This document shows positions 7,495 to 15,065 of a stretch of 39,106 nucleotides of DNA, one piece after another. Below the pieces are notes generated by a model. It did not search any database. It saw nothing but the letters and a program-made list of their open reading frames with translations, and was not told the DNA's origin. A program made the translations under genes and the position numbers. The DNA comes from Lysobacterales bacterium (GTDB lineage Bacteria > Pseudomonadota > Gammaproteobacteria > Xanthomonadales > SZUA-38), in NCBI GenBank assembly GCA_030065125.1, contig JASJDM010000059.1, positions 1-39,106 on the forward strand, written 5' to 3'. How positions within the stretch are numbered: the stretch's first letter is position 1; each line of letters starts with the position of its first letter.

Positions 7495-8391
7495 ATGAAA
7501 AAATTCACAATTGTCGATGCACACCATCACCTCTGGGACCTGCAGGCGGTGCACTATCCGTGGCTGATGGAACGAGGCGTGGTGCGCTTTTTTGGAGACC
7601 CTGCGCCGATTCAGAAGGACTATCGTGTTTCCGAATTCAAGTCAGATATCGGTGAGCTGCCGGTCACCCAATCCGTACATATCCAGGTCGGCGCGGCGGC
7701 GGATCACTCGCTGCGCGAAACCCGGTGGCTGCAGTCCGCCGCCGACCAGTCCGGCGGCCTGCCCAACGCGATCGTGGCGTTTTGTGATCTTTCGGCTGAG
7801 GATGCCCAGGCGCAACTGGACGCCCAGGGGGTCTACGCCAACCTGCGCGGCATTCGACAGATCGTCGGCCGCTCTGAAGCCGAAGACGCGGTGACTGGCT
7901 CCGGGGCCCTGTTGGATGACCCGAACTGGCGGCGAAATCTCGCCAGTCTTTCCCAGCGCGGCCTTTCCTTCGATCTGCAGCTGATCCCGCCGCAACTGCC
8001 GCGCGCCATAGAAGTCCTGGGCGACTGTCCTGACCTGGCGGTGGCCCTGTGCCACTGCGGTTCACCCTGGGACCGCAGCCCCGAAGGACTCGCCTTCTGG
8101 AAAAAACAGATCGCCGCACTGGCCGAACTGCCCACCGTGCACTGCAAACTGTCCGGCTTTGGCATGTTCGACCACGACTGGAATGTGACCCGGGTGCGCG
8201 ACATTGCCCTGCACGTCATCGACTGCTTTGGACCCGACCGCTGCATGTTCGGGTCCAATTTTCCGGTGGACAAACTGTACCGGGACTACCAGACCGTATT
8301 TGCCAATTACTTTGAATTGGTGCGGGATTTCACCGAAAGCGAGCAGCGCACGATGCTGGGGGGTACGGCGCAGAGGTTCTATCGGATATAG
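7495..8391 (+). CDS. amidohydrolase-2 family (COG3618) lactonase-like hydrolase
   Basis: A 298-residue TIM-barrel metal hydrolase. The first strand carries the metal pair H10 and H12 in DAHHHLWD, typical of the COG3618 group that includes L-fucono-lactonases and 2-pyrone-4,6-dicarboxylate lactonase. Later come the strand-end CHCGSP and the loop MFGSNFPVDK with the catalytic Asp. The likely reaction is hydrolysis of a lactone or similar cyclic ester in the cytoplasm. Start chosen at ATG 7495 because it gives the normal N terminus MKKFTIVDAHHH; the frame opens earlier at 7426 but that part is unlike the family. It stands alone on the plus strand, with operator site 3 upstream. Confidence 0.85.
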   Translation: MKKFTIVDAHHHLWDLQAVHYPWLMERGVVRFFGDPAPIQKDYRVSEFKSDIGELPVTQSVHIQVGAAADHSLRETRWLQSAADQSGGLPNAIVAFCDLSAEDAQAQLDAQGVYANLRGIRQIVGRSEAEDAVTGSGALLDDPNWRRNLASLSQRGLSFDLQLIPPQLPRAIEVLGDCPDLAVALCHCGSPWDRSPEGLAFWKKQIAALAELPTVHCKLSGFGMFDHDWNVTRVRDIALHVIDCFGPDRCMFGSNFPVDKLYRDYQTVFANYFELVRDFTESEQRTMLGGTAQRFYRI

Positions 8392-8410
8392 GCCCGAAGG
8401 GCCTTCCATT

Positions 8411-8448
8411 AAAAACGTCATCCTGAACTCGATTCAGGATCCATCTGA
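8411..8448. repeat. REP-like palindromic unit
   Basis: AAAAACGTCATCCTGAACTC followed by GATTCAGGATCCATCTGA. ATCCTGAA and TTCAGGAT pair perfectly around the loop CTCGA. It is the familiar dispersed GTCATCCTGAA...TTCAGGAT repeat found in many proteobacterial genomes. Confidence 0.7.
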
Positions 8449-8606
8449 AGTTCCGAAGCCGCCGGCGTCAACGGCTTGCACCGCGCTTGCTCCAAGCCAT
8501 CGTCAGTGACCCTTCCCCCCGCCGACGTTTTGGATCGAAGCCCCCCATCAATCCACTGCTTCAACCGAAGGCTATTCAGAACCCACTCTCAGATGGATCC
8601 TGAATC
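8431..8606. repeat. 18-bp perfect inverted repeat flanking 140 bp
   Basis: GATTCAGGATCCATCTGA at 8431-8448 is exactly inverted at 8589-8606. The 140 bp between them have no convincing coding frame and no transposase. Together with 8411-8448 and 8631-8711 this makes the convergent intergenic region 8392-8701 (310 bp) a mosaic of repeat pieces. Confidence 0.65.
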
Positions 8607-8630
8607 AAGGCAACCGCCCAAAGGGCCACA

Positions 8631-8711
8631 AAAAACGTCATCCCGGACCCCGATCCGGGATCGAGTTCAGGATGACGAAAGAGAGAGATCCGGGACATGG
8701 TTCAGGATGAC
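8631..8711. repeat. REP-like unit pair overlapping the end of the aldolase gene
   Basis: AAAAACGTCATCCCGGACCC, then CGATCCGGGAT and GTTCAGGATGACG form a long hairpin with GTCATCC and GGATGAC at its ends. A second half unit, GGTTCAGGATGAC, follows at 8699-8711. The direct repeat AAAAACGTCATCC matches 8411-8423. The aldolase stop codon (8702-8704) is inside the last unit. Confidence 0.7.
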
Positions 8712-9481
8712 CGCGGCGTGTGAAACGCCCCCACCAACTCATTCGCCCCAGCCGTCAGAAACCCCTGATCCGAACCCAACAAAAACAAACTCGCCCCCGC
8801 CTCAATCCACCGGGGCGCTTCCGCGGTGTCGGCCACAAACATCCCCACCGGCCGCCCGGCCCGTTTGCCTGCGGCGCAAACAGTTGCCACCGCCTCGATC
8901 ACCTCGGGGCTGTTGGGAGATTCCGCGCCCAGTGCCACGGTCAGATCGATGCGGCCGACGAACAGGCAGTCGATGCCCTCCACCGCCGCGATCTCATCAA
9001 TGGCGTCCACCGCCTCAACGTCTTCGATCTGCGCAACAACTATGGTCTGCTGCCGGCTGTCTGCCAGGTGGTCTGGCATTTTTTTGCCACCGAACTCCGC
9101 CGCCCGGGTTGAGCCTGCGAAGCCTCGCCCGCCGCGGCCAAAATGGCAGGCGGTGGCTACCGCTTCAGCCTGCTGGGTCGTCGTCACGTGGGGCACCACG
9201 ACCCCCGTTGCGCCGCAATCCAGGGCATTCAGCAGGTCAGCCGGGCTGGCAGAAGGGACGCGCACCAGGGTGGGCATGTCGGCCAGTCGTGACACGGCCA
9301 GGCAGCCGTCCAGTTCCAGGCGTCCAAACGGCGAGTGCTCAGCGTCCAGCGCCAGTGCGTCCAGTTCAGTCCGGCACAAAACCTCGCAAACCACCGGTGA
9401 CGGCGTTTTGACCCAGGTACCGATCATCGGCTCGCCTTGGGCCAGGCGTTGCTTGAAGCCGCTGACGCGGGAATCCGTCAT
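8702..9481 (-). CDS. HpcH/HpaI-family aldolase
   Basis: A 259-residue class II aldolase of the HpcH/HpaI/GarL type. Visible marks are the GTWVKTPSP opening, ALDAEHSPFG (the acid/His pair of the active site), VRVPSAS, the strand AQIEDVEAVDAIDEI with the metal Glu, and CLFVGRIDLTVALG with the metal Asp. Family members cleave 2-keto-3-deoxy or 4-hydroxy-2-oxo acids to pyruvate plus an aldehyde, so this is probably the last carbon-carbon cleavage of the pathway. Its ATG overlaps the MetE-like stop by 4 bp (ATGA), showing translational coupling. The last codons and stop fall inside a repeat unit, so the C terminus may have been altered by repeat insertion. Confidence 0.85.
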   Translation of the reverse strand: MTDSRVSGFKQRLAQGEPMIGTWVKTPSPVVCEVLCRTELDALALDAEHSPFGRLELDGCLAVSRLADMPTLVRVPSASPADLLNALDCGATGVVVPHVTTTQQAEAVATACHFGRGGRGFAGSTRAAEFGGKKMPDHLADSRQQTIVVAQIEDVEAVDAIDEIAAVEGIDCLFVGRIDLTVALGAESPNSPEVIEAVATVCAAGKRAGRPVGMFVADTAEAPRWIEAGASLFLLGSDQGFLTAGANELVGAFHTPRSS

Positions 9482-10632
9482 GCTGCCCTGCCCCACAGCC
9501 GTTCGCTGGCAATGGCCGCACCCTGGGCCATGGCGCCCAGCTTGGCGTAGGCAATCTCGCCGTCTACCGCCCCGAATCCAGCGAAAGTGGCAAAGCCGCA
9601 GTCGCTGCCGGCAATCACGCGCTCCCGTCCGACGATGTCCGCAAAGCGGCAAATACGCTCCGCCACCAGTTCGGGATGCTCGACAAAATTCGTGGTGGAG
9701 TCGACCACGCCGGGCACCAGAACCAGATCCTCCGGCAGGTCGGCATCACGGAAGGTGGTCCACTCGTGGGCGTGGCGCGGATTGGACGATTCAAACACCA
9801 GCGCCCCGATTTTTGCCTGCAGTGCGATGGGCAGCACCATGGACATGGGCGCATCGTGGGTGTGGGGACCCTCGTAGTTACCCCAGCAAACGTGCATCCG
9901 TACGCGATCCCTGGGAATGTTGCGCAAGGCATGATTCAGCATTTCCACGTGGGCCGATGCCAGCCGCTGATACTCCTCGTCCGGTTTGCCCTTGAACATC
10001 ATGTGACGGCCCAGCCCCAGGTCAGGTGAGTCCAGTTGAATCACCAGGCCCGCATCGACAATCCCCTCGTACTCAATCCGCATGGCTTCTGCCAGTGCTT
10101 CCAGGTAGTCATCGTGGCTGTCGTAGAATTCGTTGGGCTGGAACAGGGCAATCACACCGGGAGACGCAGCGTTCATGAATGCATCGGTGGACGGCGTTTT
10201 CTCCAGGGCAGCCTTGAAGTGCTTGAGGTCCGCCTCCAGCGGCGCCATGTTGACCACCTCGATGGCACCGCGGCAGCAGGGCCGCTTGTATTCCGGAGTA
10301 CCGCCGGCCCGGGCCAGGCGTTCAAGAAAGCTCGGGTAGTCTTCCAGATCCGCGGGCGGGCGCCGCGGGCTGTCGCCTTCAAAGCCCGAAATGCGCTCCT
10401 TGATGTAGGTGGCGTAGCTGATCTTGCTCATCTCGCCGTCACTGACCACGTCAATGCCCAGGGACACCTGCCGCGCTACCGCCTCCTCCACCGCAGCGCT
10501 GATGGTGGCGTCGAACTCCGCCGCATCTACGGTTTCTCCCTGCTCCTTGGCGAACACCAGGTGGGTCACGGACTCCGGTCGAGGCAGGCTGCCGGTATGG
10601 GTAGTCAGGATTCGATCAGTGCTTTGTTTCAT
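9478..10632 (-). CDS. MetE-like (cobalamin-independent methionine synthase II family) zinc protein
   Basis: A 384-residue single-barrel protein related to the C-terminal half of MetE and to epoxyalkane:coenzyme M transferase. The zinc set of the family is visible: H247 and C249 in MHVCWG, probably E281 in VFESSN, and C345 in AGSDCGF. It opens with the conserved THTGSLPRP. Family chemistry is thiolate activation by zinc, with alkyl transfer to or from sulfur. In this operon (LacI, hydrolase, this gene, aldolase) a methionine-synthesis role is unlikely; a demethylase or C-S bond enzyme in the catabolic route is inferred. Start at MKQSTDRI gives the family N terminus and a 17-bp overlap with the gene before. 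Confidence 0.8.
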   Translation of the reverse strand: MKQSTDRILTTHTGSLPRPESVTHLVFAKEQGETVDAAEFDATISAAVEEAVARQVSLGIDVVSDGEMSKISYATYIKERISGFEGDSPRRPPADLEDYPSFLERLARAGGTPEYKRPCCRGAIEVVNMAPLEADLKHFKAALEKTPSTDAFMNAASPGVIALFQPNEFYDSHDDYLEALAEAMRIEYEGIVDAGLVIQLDSPDLGLGRHMMFKGKPDEEYQRLASAHVEMLNHALRNIPRDRVRMHVCWGNYEGPHTHDAPMSMVLPIALQAKIGALVFESSNPRHAHEWTTFRDADLPEDLVLVPGVVDSTTNFVEHPELVAERICRFADIVGRERVIAGSDCGFATFAGFGAVDGEIAYAKLGAMAQGAAIASERLWGRAA

Positions 10633-11353
10633 AGGTTGATTCCGATGGTTTCTCGCTGAGTTCCAAGATGATTCTGTTGACCTCGCCCGGGCTTTCCAAC
10701 GGTGCCAGATGGCCACAGCCTTCAAGCGCAGTCAGGCTGGCTGAGGGAATGTGTGCGGCCATGAACTGGTGGTACGCCAGGGGACACAGCACGTCCTCGG
10801 CACCGCAGACTACGGCCGTGGGACATTGGATTCTGTCCAGGGTGGCGCTGCTGTCAGGACGGTCCCGCAAGGCCACGGACTGGCGCGCAAACACGCCTGG
10901 CCCCAGGTCCATGGCCATGTCCAGGATTTCGCCCAGCATGGCCTGGTCATCGCGACAGCGGCTTCCCAGATAGGCCGGTTTGAATCCGTCGACCATCATT
11001 TCCCGCAGCTCGCCGCTGACCGCACGACGGATCTCGGGATCCCGCAAGGCCTGACGCTCGGGCTTTTCGGCGAAGGGGTTGGTGTCCAGCAGTACCAGAT
11101 GGGTGATCCTCCCGGGCGCCTGGCGAAAACATTCGAAGGCCACGATGCCGCCCAGGGACAGACCCGCCAGCACGAAGCGATCCGGCGCAGCAGCCAGGGC
11201 TGAGGCGGCCAACCGCTGGATACTGTCTGACCCGGTCAGGTCAGCGACCTGGATACTGTCAAAGCCGCCGGCCAGTTCCTGGAGTTGGTGCTTCCAGACC
11301 CGCTGGTCGCACATCATGCCACCCAGCAGCAGCAAATGCCTTTCGGTGGTCAC
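10616..11353 (-). CDS. alpha/beta-fold hydrolase (PcaD-like)
   Basis: About 245 residues, a compact cytoplasmic alpha/beta hydrolase. It shows LLLLGGMMCDQRVWKHQL at the start, a nucleophile elbow LAGLSLGGIV, an Asp in VCGAEDVLCP and the final His in EGCGHLAPLESP. This arrangement is seen in enol-lactone hydrolases and small esterases. A GTG at 11353, just after the LacI stop, gives the usual N terminus; the open frame extends back to 11437 inside lacI. It lies between the repressor and the MetE-like gene in a tightly packed unit, so it probably opens a lactone or ester of the same substrate. Confidence 0.75.
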   Translation of the reverse strand: MTTERHLLLLGGMMCDQRVWKHQLQELAGGFDSIQVADLTGSDSIQRLAASALAAAPDRFVLAGLSLGGIVAFECFRQAPGRITHLVLLDTNPFAEKPERQALRDPEIRRAVSGELREMMVDGFKPAYLGSRCRDDQAMLGEILDMAMDLGPGVFARQSVALRDRPDSSATLDRIQCPTAVVCGAEDVLCPLAYHQFMAAHIPSASLTALEGCGHLAPLESPGEVNRIILELSEKPSESTYETKH

Positions 11354-11357
11354 CAAA

Positions 11358-12395
11358 TCAATCCAGGCGGGCCGATCCGCCCTCAACCATGAGGCCGGAA
11401 AAGATCCGTTTTTCAGGCTGCAGGTCCGGGTTCTCAACGCGTTCCAGGATCATGGAAACCGCCGCCTCGGTCATGCGTCCCACCGGCTGGCGCACCGTAG
11501 TCAAATCATAGCTTGACCACCGGGCCGGTCCGACGCCGTCAAACCCTACCACCGACAGTTCCGCAGGCACCGAAATCCCGAGCTGGTGCCGGGCCGCATC
11601 AATACAGCCGATAGCCATCACGTCGTTGGCACAGATCACGGCATCCGGGATTCGGCCCATTTCGGCCCGCAGAGTCAGCAGCCCGGCGGCGCCACTTTCG
11701 TAGCTGTAATCGCCTTCGGCCACGGCAACCTGCTTGACGCCAAGCTCGCGCAGCCGTTCCAGGGCACCCTGGGTCCGTTCCATGCTGACTGCAGAATCCT
11801 CGGGCCCGCTGATGATGCCGAAACGTCGATGTCCCGCATTCACCAGGCGATTCACCAGCCAGCGCTCACCTTCGGTCTGATCACAGCAGACCGCATTGAT
11901 CTGCCGGTCGCGAAACGAGCGATTGTAGAAAACAAACGGCAGTCCCCGCCGTTCGATGGCGTCAATCTGCTGGGCCGATAGTCGGGCCGCTACGATCATG
12001 CCATCCACCTGGTACTGCAAAACCTGGTCCAGCAGGTCGTCGATATCGCTCTCGTGCTCCAGGGTAAACAGCAGCACCCGCACGCCCTGCTCAGACATGC
12101 GCTGACTCAGCTCCACCAGAATTTCCGGGTAGTACAGCGTGGTTTTCTGGGAGATGACCACGGCCGCCATATTGGAGCGGCCGCTGATCAGGCTGCGGGC
12201 AATCGCGTTGGGCTGGTAACCCAGCTCCTCGGCGGCTTTCATCACCCGGGCTCGCATTTTTTTGGAAACCGATGCACCCGGCTTAAAGCAGCGGGAGACC
12301 GCTGACTGGGACACGCCGGCATGGCGGGCGACGTCATAGGAGGTGACGCGCTGCCGGTTGGCGTGATTTCGATTGTTGGCCGAGTTGTCAGTCAT
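11358..12395 (-). CDS. LacI-family transcriptional regulator
   Basis: A 345-residue LacI/GalR regulator. The N-terminal helix-turn-helix is at about residues 17-40 (VTSYDVARHAGVSQSAVSR), followed by the hinge helix ending GYQPNAIARSLISG, then a periplasmic-binding-protein-like ligand domain with ICANDVMAIGCIDA and LSVVGFDG. It should bind the 18-bp TTCGAA-centred palindrome found five times in the left part of the window and be released by a pathway metabolite or sugar-like compound. It is the first gene of a four-gene unit with the alpha/beta hydrolase, MetE-like protein and aldolase. No copy of the motif is obvious upstream of this gene itself. Confidence 0.9.
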   Translation of the reverse strand: MTDNSANNRNHANRQRVTSYDVARHAGVSQSAVSRCFKPGASVSKKMRARVMKAAEELGYQPNAIARSLISGRSNMAAVVISQKTTLYYPEILVELSQRMSEQGVRVLLFTLEHESDIDDLLDQVLQYQVDGMIVAARLSAQQIDAIERRGLPFVFYNRSFRDRQINAVCCDQTEGERWLVNRLVNAGHRRFGIISGPEDSAVSMERTQGALERLRELGVKQVAVAEGDYSYESGAAGLLTLRAEMGRIPDAVICANDVMAIGCIDAARHQLGISVPAELSVVGFDGVGPARWSSYDLTTVRQPVGRMTEAAVSMILERVENPDLQPEKRIFSGLMVEGGSARLD

Positions 12396-12562
12396 CGATG
12401 CATCCTGTTTTGCATCATTCAGCGGGTCCGCCAGGCGTTGGGCCCCACGACTGCCGGCATCTAAACCTGTTAGTTTTCAATCAGATGTGGAGTTTCTGCC
12501 ATGAGTGGCAGAATGCGGCATCTGACTGTCACCCCCGAATGCAGGCCAGAATGCTACGTTAA

Positions 12563-12580
12563 TTTGACTTCGAATGCGAG
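12563..12580. promoter_or_regulatory. LacI-type operator, site 4 (SDR)
   Basis: TTTGACTTCGAATGCGAG, same motif and orientation as site 1, 45 bp before the SDR start codon. TTGACT at 12565-12570 could itself be a -35 box. The surrounding 229-bp intergenic region between lacI and the SDR holds nothing else I can name. Confidence 0.65.
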
Positions 12581-12624
12581 AAAGGGAAATCTAGTCGACC
12601 CTTATTCAGGGAGTGGCACATTCC

Positions 12625-13368
<744 letters not shown>

Positions 13369-13377
13369 GCACACCCA

Positions 13378-13395
13378 TTTGCATTCGAAGTCAAA
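13378..13395. promoter_or_regulatory. LacI-type operator, site 5 (symporter)
   Basis: TTTGCATTCGAAGTCAAA, the most symmetric copy: 14 of 18 positions obey the palindrome. It lies between the SDR stop and the symporter start. Confidence 0.7.
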
Positions 13396-13408
13396 AAGGC
13401 CATACAGT
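13379..13408 (+). promoter_or_regulatory. sigma70-type promoter of the symporter gene
   Basis: TTGCAT at 13379-13384 and TACAGT at 13403-13408 with an 18-bp spacer. Operator 5 covers the -35 box and half of the spacer. Predicted by eye only. Confidence 0.4.
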
Positions 13409-13444
13409 GGCGGCTTCCTGGCAAGGCGAGACTGAGGGGGCCTG

Positions 13445-15064
13445 ATGGCTGGAATTGGGGAAGAATTCGGGGCGCTGAACTGGACCATCCTGGTGGTCTA
13501 CATCCTCGGCAATCTGGCGCTGGGCTATTTCCTCGGCAAGAAAATCCATACTGCGGACGACTTTTACCTGGGCGATCGCTCGACCCCCTGGTGGGCAATC
13601 GGCATATCCGTGGTAGCCACCTACGTGAGTGCCCTGTCCTTTCTGGGCGGACCGGCCTGGTCTTACACCAGCGGCCTGTCGGTCATAGCCATTCACCTCA
13701 ACTATCCCATCGTCATTTTCCTGGTCATCACCCTGTTCCTGCCGTTCTTTTACAACAGCGGCGTGGCCTCGATCTACGACTACCAGGAAAGGCGCTTCGG
13801 ACCCACAGCCCGCAGCGTCATGTCGCTGATCTTCCTGGTGTCCCAGGCGCTCAGTTCCGCGGCGGTGCTGTACGCCACCTCGCTGGTTCTGCAGTTCATT
13901 ACCGGCATCGACGTGGTTTACGCCATCGTCATCGTTACTATCGTGGCCTTGATCTACACCGCCATGGGCGGCATCGCCGCGGTGATCTGGACCGACGTCA
14001 TCCAGGCCGGGATTCTGCTCATTGGCGCCGGCATCATTTTCTTTGCCCTGCTCGGTGAGCTGCCCCAGACCCTGGGGGAAACGCTGGTGCAGCTCAAGGA
14101 GGCCGGCAAGACCAACGCCCTGAACTTTTCCTTTGACTGGACCCAGGAAGCCACCATCTGGTCCGGGGTCATAGCCATGACCCTGTACCACGCCACGGTC
14201 TACGGCGGCAACCAGATGATGGTGCAGCGCACCCTGGCGGCAAAAAACATCGGAGACGCCAAGAAGTCCTATCTGATGATGGGATTCGCGGCATTTTTCA
14301 TCTACTTCCTGTTTTTCTTCCTGGGGATCCTGTTTTTCAGTTACTACGGCGGGCGGGAATTCGAGAACGGCAACACCATTATCCTTCAGTTCGCCTCGGA
14401 CATCGGCATTCCCGGCCTGATGGGCATCCTGGCCGCCGCCGTGATGGCGGCCTCAATGTCCAGCCTGGATTCAGCCTTCAACTCCCTGGCTACCGTCAGC
14501 ACCGTGGATTTCTACCAGAAGTACTTCCGCAGGGATCAGTCGGCGGAGCACTACCTGGTGGCCTCCCGGGTATTCACCTTCGCCTGGGCCATTATCATCA
14601 TCGTTCCCGCGATCCTTTACGCACAGACCGAGGGCTCCATCCTGCAGACGCTGACCAAGGTGGGATCCTATTTTGTCGGCGCCAAGCTCAGCATGTACGC
14701 GCTGGGATTCTTCTCCAAACACACCACGGAGAAAGGCCTGCTGGTTGGCGTGGCGGTTGGGTTTGTGGTGATCTGGTACGTGGCCACCCAGACCGACATC
14801 GCCTGGCCCTGGTACTGCGCCATCGGCGCGGCCGTCAACATCGCCGTTTCCCTGGGCTCCAGTCTGATTATCGACGGGCCGCAGAAGGAATACTCGCCCT
14901 ATTCCGTCAAAGGGCAGGCCGCCCGCTTTGCCGCCGAAGGCAAGCCAGTGAAGGATGGCGGCTGGTACGTGGTGCCTGGCCGGGTGGATCCGATCAGCTG
15001 GCTGCTGCTGGTTTTCCTGGGCCTGAACCTGCTGTTCCTGTTCGGCCTGGATAAGCTGATCTGA
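13445..15064 (+). CDS. sodium/solute symporter (SSS/SLC5 family)
   Basis: A 539-residue inner-membrane protein with about 13-14 hydrophobic helices. Family marks are DDFYLGDRSTPWWAIGIS near the N terminus, the Na+ site region SALSFLGGPAWSY, YTAMGGIAAVIWTDVIQ and AAVMAASMSSLDSAFNSLATVSTVDFY. This is the SGLT/SMVT-type branch that takes up sugars, sugar acids, vitamins or small carboxylates with Na+. GAGGGGG upstream supports the ATG. It carries its own promoter with LacI operator 5, so it is the likely importer of the compound that the region A enzymes degrade. It ends 1 bp before the stop of the convergent regulator gene. Confidence 0.9.
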   Translation: MAGIGEEFGALNWTILVVYILGNLALGYFLGKKIHTADDFYLGDRSTPWWAIGISVVATYVSALSFLGGPAWSYTSGLSVIAIHLNYPIVIFLVITLFLPFFYNSGVASIYDYQERRFGPTARSVMSLIFLVSQALSSAAVLYATSLVLQFITGIDVVYAIVIVTIVALIYTAMGGIAAVIWTDVIQAGILLIGAGIIFFALLGELPQTLGETLVQLKEAGKTNALNFSFDWTQEATIWSGVIAMTLYHATVYGGNQMMVQRTLAAKNIGDAKKSYLMMGFAAFFIYFLFFFLGILFFSYYGGREFENGNTIILQFASDIGIPGLMGILAAAVMAASMSSLDSAFNSLATVSTVDFYQKYFRRDQSAEHYLVASRVFTFAWAIIIIVPAILYAQTEGSILQTLTKVGSYFVGAKLSMYALGFFSKHTTEKGLLVGVAVGFVVIWYVATQTDIAWPWYCAIGAAVNIAVSLGSSLIIDGPQKEYSPYSVKGQAARFAAEGKPVKDGGWYVVPGRVDPISWLLLVFLGLNLLFLFGLDKLI

Positions 15065-15065
15065 A

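Noticed and set aside
8431..8606. Insertion sequence bounded by the 18-bp inverted repeat
   Set aside because: The 140 bp inside carry no transposase frame, and no target-site duplication is evident. A repeat mosaic or a miniature element relic explains it better.
11125..11140. Additional LacI operator (ACATTCGAAGGC)
   Set aside because: It shares only the TTCGAA core plus a few bases and is inside the coding part of the alpha/beta hydrolase; the outer arms do not fit.
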